Shown: positions 1-8,324, counted from the stretch's first letter. The stretch is 64,000 nucleotides of DNA from an uncultured Bacteroides sp. (GCA_900555635.1 USLU01000018.1:1-64000); one strand, 5' to 3'. Numbers and translations: made by a program. Notes: generated from the letters alone by a model not told the origin.

Positions 1-56
1 CCACAATCAGGTTTGAAGTAATCTTAATCTGATTGTATTAGTAAAAATGTGTTGTA

Positions 57-90
57 AGAGGATTCCTTGTGAAAGGCGTCCTCTTTTTGC
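57..90 (+). terminator. Intrinsic terminator of an upstream gene
   Basis: A stem of AGAGGA with TCCTCT, with an inner CCTT/AAGG pairing, is followed by a run of five T. It probably ends a gene that lies to the left of the window. Bases 1-56 hold no gene I can see. Confidence 0.6.
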
Positions 91-173
91 GTTATAGTTT
101 GAATGTTTATTGATGATAGAATAAGTGGTGTAAAGATAATATGTTGTAAATTAAGTATATATAAGTTATTCTC

Positions 174-202
174 AGAAAACAGCTTCCACGAGGCTGTTTT
201 CT
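174..202. terminator. Hairpin, possible second terminator
   Basis: AGAAAACAGC pairs with GCTGTTTTCT around an 8-9 base loop. The T-rich right arm makes it terminator-like, though no clean T run follows. It lies directly upstream of the HU promoter. Confidence 0.45.
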
Positions 203-233
203 TTGTTTATGCCCATATATATTCTCATCTTTG
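202..233 (+). promoter_or_regulatory. Bacteroides-type promoter for the HU-like gene
   Basis: TTTG at 202-205 and CATCTTTG at 226-233 are 20 bases apart, close to the Bacteroides primary-sigma pattern TTTG, 19-21 bases, TAnnTTTG (one mismatch in the -7 box). The start codon at 298 is about 60 bases downstream. Confidence 0.5.
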
Positions 234-297
234 CATCGTTGATCAACAAAACAAGTATTAAAAGAATGTTGAATTAAAATGTAAAAGGAGATAAATT

Positions 298-783
298 ATG
301 CCTTTATTTTATTATGCGAGACAGTCGTCCATTGCGACGAAAGAGGGTGCCAAATTATGGCATTTGAGTTTGAAGAAGGTGGGAAGAGCCATTGACTGCC
401 AGATGTTGGCTGAAAGTATTGCTGAGAAGTCGTCATTGACTCAGGGTGATGTTCACAACGTAATTCGTAACCTGATGACCACTATGCGTATGCATCTGCT
501 GAACAGTCGTACGGTACGTTTGGACGGATTGGGTACATTCACGATGAAAGCCCGGACCCGTGGGAAAGGGGTAGAAGCGGAAAAGGATGTGAACCCTAAT
601 CAAGTGACTGCCTTGCGTTGTCAATTTACTCCCGAATATACCCGTCCTGCCGCAATTGGTACTACCCGTGCTTTACTTCAAGGAGTGGAATTCGAGAAGT
701 GGACCGGTAAGACCACTGATGAAAGTGACAACGGTGGAAACGGTGGTTCGACTGGGGATGAAAATGATAATCCGCTGGGATAG
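298..783 (+). CDS. HU-like DNA-binding protein (HU-HIG type)
   Basis: A 161-residue nucleoid-type DNA-binding protein. Residues 1 to about 125 fit the Bacteroidales HU/IHF-like family. The dimer helices come first, then the beta-arm segment RTVRLDGLGTFTMKAR at residues 71-86, which carries the GxGTF signature of HU proteins. The last 25 residues form a Gly/Asn/Asp-rich acidic tail, seen in many Bacteroides members of this family and presumably flexible. It is longer than classical HU (about 90 residues). The ATG at 298 follows a purine-rich stretch (AAAGGAG) 7-13 bases upstream, unusually good for this genus. A smalltalk peptide gene follows, a pairing that recurs in Bacteroides. Its cellular role (chromosome packaging or local regulation) is inferred only from the family. 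Confidence 0.85.
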   Translation: MPLFYYARQSSIATKEGAKLWHLSLKKVGRAIDCQMLAESIAEKSSLTQGDVHNVIRNLMTTMRMHLLNSRTVRLDGLGTFTMKARTRGKGVEAEKDVNPNQVTALRCQFTPEYTRPAAIGTTRALLQGVEFEKWTGKTTDESDNGGNGGSTGDENDNPLG

Positions 784-873
784 GATAGAGAGCGCTTTGC
801 GCAAATTGAAAATTAAGAATTAAGAATTGAAGGCTGCGCAGTCTGATAATAATGAAAAAATGTGTATAGAACT

Positions 874-969
874 ATGAAAAAGACGATTTGGGATAAAATT
901 TTGAAAGTTGTGATTGCTGTTGCATCAGCAATACTTGGTGCTTTAGGGGCTAATGCGATGAATGTATGA
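874..969 (+). CDS. Smalltalk-family small protein (31 residues)
   Basis: The ORF reads MKKTIWDKILKVVIAVASAI and continues LGALGANAMNV before the stop. The Lys-rich N terminus followed by a hydrophobic small-residue helix matches, from memory, the Bacteroides 'smalltalk' family of roughly 30-residue proteins that follow HU-like genes. The helix (about residues 9-28) could insert in the membrane. The function is unknown. The ATG lies 90 bases after the HU stop, and a terminator follows directly, so HU and this gene probably share a transcript. A broken copy of the same locus lies near 3032. Confidence 0.75.
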   Translation: MKKTIWDKILKVVIAVASAILGALGANAMNV

Positions 970-994
970 CCGTAATAAAGTCATAATTATAATG

Positions 995-1034
995 AAAAGC
1001 GGTGAAGATGTAAAAACCTTCATCGCTTTTTTTT
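995..1034 (+). terminator. Intrinsic terminator after smalltalk
   Basis: AAGCGGTGAAG pairs with CTTCATCGCTT (one G-T wobble) around a short A-rich loop, followed by eight T. The identical hairpin recurs at 3037-3075. Confidence 0.85.
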
Positions 1035-1056
1035 ATAATTGTTTTCTTTCAATATG

Positions 1057-1085
1057 TTGTTGTACCATAAAATTGCTTACCTTTG
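1057..1085 (+). promoter_or_regulatory. Bacteroides-type promoter for the ATPase/TOPRIM pair
   Basis: TTG at 1057-1059 and a perfect -7 box TACCTTTG at 1078-1085 are 18 bases apart. The start codon at 1126 is 40 bases downstream. The cassette therefore brings its own promoter after a terminator. Confidence 0.6.
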
Positions 1086-1125
1086 TTTGAGATACGCAAG
1101 TTTAGAATAAATAATATTGTTATAT

Positions 1126-2247
1126 ATGATAACTCAGATTACTATAGAGAATTTTAAGTCCATTGAAAAATTGTCTATTGATTTAGGACGTATTAATGTA
1201 TTTATTGGAGCAAATGGTGCCGGTAAATCTAATATTCTAGAGGTCATAGCAATGTTGGCCTCAGAACGTTCGGCGCTTATTGAGACTAAAGATATGATTT
1301 CAAAAGGAATAAGAATCGCAAAACCGGATTTAATGATTAGTTCTTTTTATGGTCAGAAGATAGTTGAAGAAATACGTTCCAGTATTTATTTCAAAAATCT
1401 ACCTAATCCGAATTGTCCACTGAGGTATCGTATTTATAATCTAAACTATTTGGATGTTTTCTCAAAATGGAGTTGCAGCGTGAGTTTGCCTGCCAGAGGA
1501 GGGGAACCTACTAAAGAGCGCATTGAGGAATATGATAATGAGAGAAATGAAAAGAAAAATTATATTTCTCAATATTTGATTTATTCGTTGTCAACAAGTG
1601 CATTGAGAGGAATAACACGAGAAAATTATGAATTTCCTTTAGGTATAAATGGAGAGGGACTGGATGTTTTGCTGAATAATTTGCCGCAGGAAGAAATTGA
1701 AAGAATTAAAGAAATAGCTGAAAACTGCATTTCGTGGATTGATGATATTTTGTTGGATAAAGAAGAAAATTATAAGATGCAAGGATATAAACTAGGACGG
1801 AGCATTTCTAATTTATATTTCAGAGATAAATATATGCAGAAAAAAAATAATCTTTTCTCTGCGGAGAATGCGAACGAAGGGGCATTGCATCTATTGTTTT
1901 ATCTAACTCTATTTATAAGTAAACGTACTCCTGCTTTCTTTGGAATAGACAATATTGAAACTGGATTGAATCCTAGATTATGCCGCTACTTGATGAAGAA
2001 TTTAGCAAGCCTTGCTGAAGTAAATGCTAAACAAGCTTTGATTACAACACAAAATCCGGCTGTTCTGGATGGGATGAATTTGCATGATGATAATCAACGT
2101 TTGTTTGTTGTTACCAGAAAAGACAATGGTGAAACCAAAATAGAACGGATTAAATTGAAACCCATACTTGATGGCAAAGAAATGCCGAATAAACTTTCTG
2201 ATTTATGGATGAAAGGATTTCTTGGTGGAATTCCTGATAACTTTTAG
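1126..2247 (+). CDS. OLD/RecF-like AAA ATPase (AAA_21 type)
   Basis: A 373-residue ABC-fold ATPase of the group found in OLD-, PARIS- and RloB-type defence pairs. It opens with ITIENFKSIEKLSIDLG, typical of SMC/RecF-like ATPases. Walker A is GANGAGKS at residues 28-35. The Walker B region is FFGIDNIETGLNP around residue 275, with the usual catalytic DE replaced by DN. The late switch motif reads ITTQNP instead of ITTHNP. I chose the ATG at 1126; an in-frame TTG lies 9 bases upstream. The stop touches the ATG of the next gene, so the two are co-translated. Likely job: an ATP-driven sensor controlling the downstream TOPRIM-like protein. The defence role is inferred from the pairing. Base composition is more AT-rich than the neighbours, consistent with transfer. 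Confidence 0.75.
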   Translation: MITQITIENFKSIEKLSIDLGRINVFIGANGAGKSNILEVIAMLASERSALIETKDMISKGIRIAKPDLMISSFYGQKIVEEIRSSIYFKNLPNPNCPLRYRIYNLNYLDVFSKWSCSVSLPARGGEPTKERIEEYDNERNEKKNYISQYLIYSLSTSALRGITRENYEFPLGINGEGLDVLLNNLPQEEIERIKEIAENCISWIDDILLDKEENYKMQGYKLGRSISNLYFRDKYMQKKNNLFSAENANEGALHLLFYLTLFISKRTPAFFGIDNIETGLNPRLCRYLMKNLASLAEVNAKQALITTQNPAVLDGMNLHDDNQRLFVVTRKDNGETKIERIKLKPILDGKEMPNKLSDLWMKGFLGGIPDNF

Positions 2248-2934
2248 ATGGAAATGAAAATAGGAATTATTGCCGAAGGCTTTGCTGACATTGCTATAAT
2301 CAGAGCTATTTTGAGTAAATTGAAGGGGATTGATGGCTCTGATATTATGAATATCAGGCCGGAAAATCAAACTGACGAGACGGAACTTAATGAGAAAAAC
2401 TTTAGTAACTGGACACTGGTATTAAAGGAATGTTCTAATACAGGAAGTTTAAGTGATTTTTTTGAAATATTTGAAGAAGAACGCTATCTTGTCATTCAAA
2501 TAGATACAGCCGAACGTGGTGAGAATGGATATGATGTGCTCTCTCCGCAAAGAAGTGGAGTGTCTGATTGGGAAGCCTATAGTGAAGAATTGAGGAACAA
2601 TGTGATTGCTAAAATAGAGGCTTCTGTTGACGAACGGTTTCGAAATCGTATTTTCTATGCAATATGTATTGAAGAAACAGATGCATGGTTAATTCCAATA
2701 TGGGATAAGCATGTAAAAGATAGTTCACAAAAAGTACGGCCTAAAGAAACTTTAAGTGGACTGATAGCGAGGCTAAAGGATAAAGAAAGGAATAAGTTGG
2801 TGGATACTCAAAAAAAGAACTTGAACTATGTAGAGTTGGGAAAAGTCTTGAAGAAAAATTTGGTAGAGTGTCGCAGGAAAAACTCAAGTTTAGATGCCTT
2901 TTGTAATTCAGTAGAAAAGCAGTTAGTACTTTAA
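2248..2934 (+). CDS. TOPRIM-like (DUF4276-like) partner protein
   Basis: A 228-residue protein directly abutting the ATPase stop. It begins MEMKIGIIAEGFADIAII, where Glu10 sits where TOPRIM nucleases carry their first catalytic acid. A hydrophobic strand ending in IQIDTAE places Asp86 as a possible second acid. A segment IEETDAWLIP at about 141-150 closely resembles the EAWL motif common in DUF4276 and RloB-like proteins. I therefore read it as the probable nuclease or effector of a two-gene system. The exact DxD of canonical TOPRIM is not obvious, so it may be divergent or inactive. No membrane segment or signal peptide is visible. Defence function is inference from family pairing. Confidence 0.55.
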   Translation: MEMKIGIIAEGFADIAIIRAILSKLKGIDGSDIMNIRPENQTDETELNEKNFSNWTLVLKECSNTGSLSDFFEIFEEERYLVIQIDTAERGENGYDVLSPQRSGVSDWEAYSEELRNNVIAKIEASVDERFRNRIFYAICIEETDAWLIPIWDKHVKDSSQKVRPKETLSGLIARLKDKERNKLVDTQKKNLNYVELGKVLKKNLVECRRKNSSLDAFCNSVEKQLVL

Positions 2935-3031
2935 TTTGTTATGTTCATATATCTACAGAGTGCGCTTTGCGTAAATTAAAAATAGAAGGCTGCGCAGTCT
3001 GATAATAATAAAAAAAAATGTGTATAGAACG

Positions 3032-3046
3032 GTGAAAAAGCGGTGA
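3032..3046 (+). pseudogene. Remnant of a deleted smalltalk gene
   Basis: After the shared GTGTATAGAAC block, the smalltalk start ATGAAAAAG has become GTGAAAAAG and runs at once into CGG TGA, part of the terminator stem. Only three codons of the gene are left. The call rests on the alignment with 787-1043. Confidence 0.45.
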
Positions 3047-3075
3047 AGATGTAAAAACCTTCATCGCTTTTTTTT
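3037..3075 (+). terminator. Intrinsic terminator after the ATPase/TOPRIM pair
   Basis: The same hairpin as at 995-1034 (AAGCGGTGAAG with CTTCATCGCTT), followed by nine T. It separates the cassette from the GH84 gene. Confidence 0.85.
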
Positions 3076-3082
3076 ATAATTG

Positions 3083-3114
3083 TTTGTATAAGTTGTATAG
3101 TTTCGTTTCCTTTG
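3083..3114 (+). promoter_or_regulatory. Bacteroides-type promoter for the GH84 gene
   Basis: TTTG at 3083-3086 and TTCCTTTG at 3107-3114 with a 20-base spacer; one mismatch to TAnnTTTG. The ATG at 3148 is 33 bases downstream. Confidence 0.5.
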
Positions 3115-3147
3115 CAGCATTAACTAAAATAATACCTCCAATCTATT

Positions 3148-5361
3148 ATGAAAATGAAATGTGCATTTTTATTAGCTACAGGGCTGCTTTGTAGTTGTGT
3201 GACATCGGCTCAGGTTATTGATGTCTTTCCGCAACCTCAACAATTAACTATCGGTAATAATGTTTTTACTTTGCCGGATACTTATCAATTAGTTGGTGAA
3301 GCTGAGGCGAATGTGTATGCTATAAATAAACTGAAGTCACTCCTTGCTAACAAGCAGACAGAGAAAGGACGTTTCCAAATAATTATAGGCGAGAAAGGTG
3401 ATAAAGCTATTCGCAAATATGCCCGCCTTATACCCAATTGTGCAGAAGGGTATTATTTATCTGTAACAGGAAATTCAATTGTTATAGCAGGCCAAGATGA
3501 AAGAGGTACATTCTACGGAGTGCAGACATTGGGGCAACTCTTGAAGGAAAACCAACTACCTGAGGTAGAAATAAAAGATTTTCCGTCCGTTAGTTCACGT
3601 GGTGTAGTAGAGGGATTCTATGGTACGCCGTGGAGCCACGAAGCACGCCTGCGGCAGTTGAAGTTTTATGGCGATAACAAAATGAATACTTACATATATG
3701 GTCCGAAAGATGATCCGTATCATAGTGCCCGCTGGCGCCAACCTTATCCGGAGAAGGAAGCAAAGCAATTGCAGGAACTTGTACAGATGGCTAAAGAGAA
3801 TGAAGTGAATTTCGTTTGGGCCATCCATCCGGGACAAGACATTAAATGGAATGAGACAGATCGCGGCTTGGTGCTCGATAAATTCGAGAAGATGTATGAA
3901 CTGGGCATTCGTTCGTTTGCGGTTTTCTTTGATGATATATCGGGTGAAGGAACAAAAGCGGAAAAACAGGCTGAGCTACTGAATTATATTGATCAGAATT
4001 TTGTCAAGGTGAAACAGGATGTGACTTCCCTGATTATGTGTCCTACGGAGTACAATAAGAGCTGGTCGAATCTTGAAAAAGGTTACCTGCCCACTTTGGG
4101 AAAAGACCTGAATAAGAATATACACATTATGTGGACAGGCGACCGTGTTGTGTCGGATATTACTAAAGAAGGTATGCAGTGGATTAACGCTGCCATCAAG
4201 CGTCCCGCTTATATTTGGTGGAACTTCCCTGTGTCCGATTATGTCCGTGACCACCTCTTGTTGGGTCCAGTTTATGGCAATGACACTACTATTGCCAGTG
4301 AAATGTCGGGCTTTGTCACCAATCCGATGGAGCACGCTGAGGCTTCGAAGATTGCTATTTATGGAGTAGCTGATTATGCCTGGAATCCTTCAAAATATGA
4401 TAGCTTGGCTGCCTGGAGGAATGCGTGCCGTGTCATCCTGCCCGATGCTTCGGAGGCGCTCGAATTCTTTGCTATGCACAACTCTGATTTGGGAAACAAT
4501 GGTCACAAATACCGTCGCGATGAATCGACCGATATTCAGCCTTTAGCCAAACGTTTTATGCAGAGCTATATCAGCAATGGTAGCTGTGATAGAAAAGACT
4601 TGGCTGCCTTGCTGGAGATATTCGACCGCATGAGAGAAAGTAGTGACATCTTGATGGCAAGTACCGGTAATGTATCTCTTATTCAAGAAATGAAACCGTG
4701 GCTGCATCAATTCAAGACGTTAGGTGAAGAAGGTGAAGAAGTGCTGGCTATGGTGCAAGCCCTGGAGGAAGGCAATCAATCTCTTTTCATGCGTAAATAT
4801 AAACAGGTGCAATCATTGCAACAGCAAGTATACCATATTGACCAGACTTATAATCAAAACCCTTATCAACCGGGAGTGAAGACTGCAACCAAAGTTATCA
4901 AGCCACTTATTGACGGTACATTTGTGCAGGCTGTAAGTCTTTACAATAAGAAGTATAATACGCAACTGGTTGCTATGACTGACTTTACTCCACACATTCT
5001 GTCTAGCAATGTGGAGCAGCTGAAGCATCAGCCCCTGCAGGTAAAGACGAACCGAGTTTTGGTTTCGCCTTCTAACGAAGTGATAAAATGGCCTGCACAA
5101 GCATGGTTATGCATTGACTTGGACAAGGCATATGCAGGCAAAAGCATTGAATTTGATTTTGGTAAGCCTGAAGTTACCTCTTGGGGGGTGATGGAAGTTT
5201 CGTCGGATGGCAAAGAATGGAAGAAGACGGACTTGAAGCAAGAGAAGAACAGAGTCATGGTTGATTTGCAGAAGCAGTCGGTTAAAGCCGTACGTTTCAG
5301 CAACAGTACAGATAAGGAACAGGAAATTTATTTGCGCAGATTTATTCTGACACTTGAATGA
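3148..5361 (+). CDS. GH84 beta-N-acetylglucosaminidase (O-GlcNAcase type)
   Basis: A 737-residue exported hexosaminidase, the same length and clearly the same family as the structurally studied BtGH84 of B. thetaiotaomicron. An N-terminal signal peptide (about residues 1-21, ending TSAQ) is followed by a GH20b-like N domain, then the GH84 TIM barrel starting near RGVVEGFYGTPWS. The catalytic pair is Asp262-Asp263 in VFFDDISGEG, as expected for substrate-assisted hydrolysis of terminal GlcNAc. The region GFVTNPMEHAE is also conserved. A C-terminal beta domain with TSWGVMEVSSDGKEW looks carbohydrate-binding (F5/8-like). It likely acts in the periplasm or at the cell surface on host glycans. The fkp gene follows after 11 bases and probably shares the transcript. 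Confidence 0.95.
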   Translation: MKMKCAFLLATGLLCSCVTSAQVIDVFPQPQQLTIGNNVFTLPDTYQLVGEAEANVYAINKLKSLLANKQTEKGRFQIIIGEKGDKAIRKYARLIPNCAEGYYLSVTGNSIVIAGQDERGTFYGVQTLGQLLKENQLPEVEIKDFPSVSSRGVVEGFYGTPWSHEARLRQLKFYGDNKMNTYIYGPKDDPYHSARWRQPYPEKEAKQLQELVQMAKENEVNFVWAIHPGQDIKWNETDRGLVLDKFEKMYELGIRSFAVFFDDISGEGTKAEKQAELLNYIDQNFVKVKQDVTSLIMCPTEYNKSWSNLEKGYLPTLGKDLNKNIHIMWTGDRVVSDITKEGMQWINAAIKRPAYIWWNFPVSDYVRDHLLLGPVYGNDTTIASEMSGFVTNPMEHAEASKIAIYGVADYAWNPSKYDSLAAWRNACRVILPDASEALEFFAMHNSDLGNNGHKYRRDESTDIQPLAKRFMQSYISNGSCDRKDLAALLEIFDRMRESSDILMASTGNVSLIQEMKPWLHQFKTLGEEGEEVLAMVQALEEGNQSLFMRKYKQVQSLQQQVYHIDQTYNQNPYQPGVKTATKVIKPLIDGTFVQAVSLYNKKYNTQLVAMTDFTPHILSSNVEQLKHQPLQVKTNRVLVSPSNEVIKWPAQAWLCIDLDKAYAGKSIEFDFGKPEVTSWGVMEVSSDGKEWKKTDLKQEKNRVMVDLQKQSVKAVRFSNSTDKEQEIYLRRFILTLE

Positions 5362-5372
5362 TAATTTAAGAT

Positions 5373-8228
5373 ATGCAGAAATTATTGTCTTTGCCGCCTA
5401 ACCTGGTGTCGGCATTCTATGAGCTGGAAAATGTAGATCGTAAGGAATGGTTTTGCACTTCCGATCCGGTAGGAATGAAATTGGGATCGGGTGGGGGAAC
5501 CACGTGGCTTTTACGTGAATGGTATAAGAGCCGAAAAGCAGATCAATCAGCCGAGAAACGAATACTACTCCATGCCGGAGGGCAAAGCCGACGTTTGCCG
5601 GGATATGCCCCTTCGGGTAAGATCTTAACTCCGATACCTGTATTCCGTTGGGCACGTGGACAAAAGTTGGGGCAGAATTTGCTATCCCTTCAGCTTCCTC
5701 TTTATGAGAAGATAATGGAGCGGGCTCCGGAAAAACTTCATACCCTGATTGCGAGCGGTGATGTTTATATTCGTGCGGAGAAGCCTTTACAACAAATACC
5801 GGATGCCGATGTAGTATGTTATGGCTTGTGGGTTGATCCTGTTTTGGCTACCCATCATGGTGTTTTTGTTTCTGATAGAAAGCACCCTGAAGCACTCGAC
5901 TTTATGTTACAAAAGCCATCATTAGAGGAACTGGAGAATCTCTCCAAGACACATCTCTTCCTGATGGACATAGGCATCTGGTTATTGAGTGACCGTGCGG
6001 TGGAATTATTAATGAAGCGTTCTCAAAAGGAAGAAGGCGCATCGGATAAGAACATACCTTATTCTGATCTCAAATACTATGACTTGTACTCAGATTTCGG
6101 TTTGTCCCTAGGAAATCATCCTCGTATCACAGACGAAGATCTGAATAAACTTTCCGTGGCGATATTGCCATTGCCCGGAGGTGAGTTTTATCATTACGGT
6201 ACAAGCCGTGAGCTGCTTTCTTCAACGGTTACTTTGCAAAATAAGGTGTACGACCAACGGCAGATAATGCATCGTAAAGTGAAGCCTAATCCGGCAATCT
6301 TCGTACAGAACGCAGAGGTGCATGTATCTCTTTCTCCCAAGAATGACAATATCTGGATTGAGAATAGTTATGTGGGTGCATCGTGGACTCTGGGTGCACG
6401 GCAAATTATTACAGGCGTACCCAAGAATGACTGGATGCTTGCCGTCCCCGATGGGGTGTGTATAGATATAGTGCCTCTTGGAAATCAGCAGTGGGGGGGG
6501 CGTCCATACGGTTTTGATGATGCCTTTAAAGGCGATATCCGTGATGAAAAGACATTGTTTATGGGCAGACCATTCCCGTCATGGCTGAAAGATCGTGGAT
6601 TGGTAATAGACGATATAGATGGCAGGAAAGATGATTTGCAAGCTGCCGCCATTTTCCCGGTAGTAGCGGATGAAGAGCAACTGGGAAAAGTACTTCGCTG
6701 GATGGTTTCTGAACCTGGACTGGCAGAAGGAAAAGATATTTGGCGGAAAAGTCATCGTTTATCTGCTGATGAAATATCCGCTCAAGCCGATTTGCGCTTG
6801 CTTTATGCCCAAAGAGAAAGCTTCCATAGGAGTAATTGGGAAGTCTTGGCACGCAATCATGAGAAGAGTGTTTTCTATCAACTCGATTTGGCGAATGTTG
6901 CCGAAGAGTTCCATAGATTTGGTCTTGACAAGCCGGAGATATTGCCAGCCGATGCCCCTTTGATGCAGCGTATACATAACCGTATGTTACGGGCGCAGAT
7001 TGGGAAATTGAGCAATGAAGATTCTAAAACTGATGAGCAAGAAGCCTTTGGTTTGTTGCGTGAAGGGCTACTTACGGATTTGTACGAACGCAAGAGCCGT
7101 CCCCATTTGAATGTTTATAGTGACCAAATTGTTTGGGGACGTAGTCCGGTCCGCATAGATATGGCTGGTGGATGGACGGATACTCCACCTTATTCTTTGT
7201 TTGCCGGTGGAAACGTGGTGAACCTAGCTATTGAGTTGAACGGGCAGCCACCTTTGCAAGTTTATGTGAAGCCTTGTGCAGAGCATCGTATTGTGTTACG
7301 TTCCATAGATATGGGGGCAATGGAAGTGGTGAATACGTTCAATGAATTGCAGGATTATTGTAAAGTAGGTTCTCCTTTCTCTATTCCTAAAGCGGCATTA
7401 GCATTGGCGGGCTTTGTCCCTGCTTTTTCGGAAGTTGTTTATCCTTCGTTGGAACAGCAATTGAAAGCTTTTGGTACAGGTCTTGAAATAACATTGCTTT
7501 CCGCTATACCAGCAGGTTCAGGCTTAGGAACAAGCTCAATTCTTGCTTCTACAGTGCTGGGTTCACTAAGTGACTTCTGCGGACTGATGTGGGACAAAAA
7601 TGAAATATGTCGTCGCACATTGGCTTTGGAACAGTTGTTGACCACCGGAGGAGGTTGGCAAGATCAATATGGTGGCGTACTGCAAGGTATCAAACTACTG
7701 CAAACAGAGCCCGGCTTTACCCAACAACCCTTAGTGCGTTGGTTGCCCGAACATCTGTTTACCCATCCCGAATATAGAGATTGCCATTTACTATATTACA
7801 CCGGCATCACTCGTACAGCGAAAGGTATTCTAGCAGAAATCGTCCGTTCCATGTTCCTCAATTCTTCTCTGCACCTGGGATTATTAGAAGAGATGAAAAC
7901 GCACGCCTTGGATATGGCGGAAGCCATTCAAAGAAACGACTTCAACAGCTTTGGTGCACTAGTTGGTAAAACATGGTTGCAGAAGAAAGCGTTGGATAGC
8001 GGTACAAATCCTCCCGCTGTAGAAGAAATTATCAATCAAATAAAAGACTACACCTTAGGCTATAAACTACCGGGGGCCGGTGGTGGAGGTTATCTGTACA
8101 TTGTAGCCAAAGATCCTCAAGCCGCCCTCCGTATCCGTGAGATCCTGACGCAACATGCCCCTAATCCAAGAGCGAGATTCGTAGAGATGTCACTTTCTGA
8201 TAAAGGGTTCCAGGTATCGAGGAGCTGA
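5373..8228 (+). CDS. fkp: Bifunctional fucokinase / fucose-1-phosphate guanylyltransferase
   Basis: A 951-residue cytoplasmic enzyme matching Fkp of B. fragilis (about 949 residues). It turns free L-fucose into fucose-1-phosphate and then GDP-fucose, used to fucosylate capsule and surface glycoproteins. The N-terminal half is the GDP-fucose pyrophosphorylase, with the nucleotide-binding stretch LLHAGGQSRRLPGYAPSGK around residues 66-84. The C-terminal third is a GHMP kinase with WGRSPVRIDMAGGWTDTPPY and the phosphate-binding loop PAGSGLGTSS near residues 712-721; a glycine-rich LPGAGGGGYL lies near the end. It starts 11 bases after the GH84 stop. The coupling to a hexosaminidase suggests that sugars freed from host glycans feed surface decoration; that link is inference. 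Confidence 0.95.
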   Translation: MQKLLSLPPNLVSAFYELENVDRKEWFCTSDPVGMKLGSGGGTTWLLREWYKSRKADQSAEKRILLHAGGQSRRLPGYAPSGKILTPIPVFRWARGQKLGQNLLSLQLPLYEKIMERAPEKLHTLIASGDVYIRAEKPLQQIPDADVVCYGLWVDPVLATHHGVFVSDRKHPEALDFMLQKPSLEELENLSKTHLFLMDIGIWLLSDRAVELLMKRSQKEEGASDKNIPYSDLKYYDLYSDFGLSLGNHPRITDEDLNKLSVAILPLPGGEFYHYGTSRELLSSTVTLQNKVYDQRQIMHRKVKPNPAIFVQNAEVHVSLSPKNDNIWIENSYVGASWTLGARQIITGVPKNDWMLAVPDGVCIDIVPLGNQQWGGRPYGFDDAFKGDIRDEKTLFMGRPFPSWLKDRGLVIDDIDGRKDDLQAAAIFPVVADEEQLGKVLRWMVSEPGLAEGKDIWRKSHRLSADEISAQADLRLLYAQRESFHRSNWEVLARNHEKSVFYQLDLANVAEEFHRFGLDKPEILPADAPLMQRIHNRMLRAQIGKLSNEDSKTDEQEAFGLLREGLLTDLYERKSRPHLNVYSDQIVWGRSPVRIDMAGGWTDTPPYSLFAGGNVVNLAIELNGQPPLQVYVKPCAEHRIVLRSIDMGAMEVVNTFNELQDYCKVGSPFSIPKAALALAGFVPAFSEVVYPSLEQQLKAFGTGLEITLLSAIPAGSGLGTSSILASTVLGSLSDFCGLMWDKNEICRRTLALEQLLTTGGGWQDQYGGVLQGIKLLQTEPGFTQQPLVRWLPEHLFTHPEYRDCHLLYYTGITRTAKGILAEIVRSMFLNSSLHLGLLEEMKTHALDMAEAIQRNDFNSFGALVGKTWLQKKALDSGTNPPAVEEIINQIKDYTLGYKLPGAGGGGYLYIVAKDPQAALRIREILTQHAPNPRARFVEMSLSDKGFQVSRS

Positions 8229-8231
8229 ATT

Positions 8232-8319
8232 AATTGATAATTGATAGTTGATAGTTGATAATTAGCTGCGCTATCATGCCGCATGGTAATTATCAACTAT
8301 CAACTATCAATTATCAATT
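8232..8319. repeat. Perfect 32-bp inverted repeat built of heptamers; bidirectional terminator
   Basis: Left arm 8232-8263 and right arm 8288-8319 are perfect reverse complements across a 24-base loop. Each arm is itself a tandem of 7-base units of the form AATTGAT/AGTTGAT. It fills the gap between the convergent fkp and rlmH genes, so it most likely ends or stabilises both transcripts. Confidence 0.85.
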
Positions 8320-8324
8320 ATCAA

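Larger units (their letters stand above)
787..1043 (+). repeat. Left copy of the repeat bracketing the ATPase/TOPRIM cassette
   Basis: This stretch contains the HU 3' flank, the smalltalk gene and a terminator. It recurs in shortened form at 2957-3085. Shared blocks include GCGCTTTGCG, GAAGGCTGCGCAGTCTGATA, TGTGTATAGAAC, and the whole terminator hairpin with its following ATAATTGTTT. This copy also holds three 7-base AT-rich repeats near 809-829 that the right copy lacks. Confidence 0.8.
2957..3085 (+). repeat. Right, shortened copy of the cassette-flanking repeat
   Basis: It matches 787-1043 but lacks the heptamer repeats and about 115 bases covering the smalltalk coding region. The join lies where copy 1 has the short repeat TGAAAAAG/TGAAAAG (876 and 993 regions), as expected for deletion between short direct repeats. 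The shared terminator is intact. Confidence 0.75.

Noticed and set aside
803..820. An 18-base AT-rich match, in reverse, to 61008-61025
   Set aside because: Simple-sequence AT-rich stretches of this type are common in Bacteroides gaps; nothing ties the two loci together.
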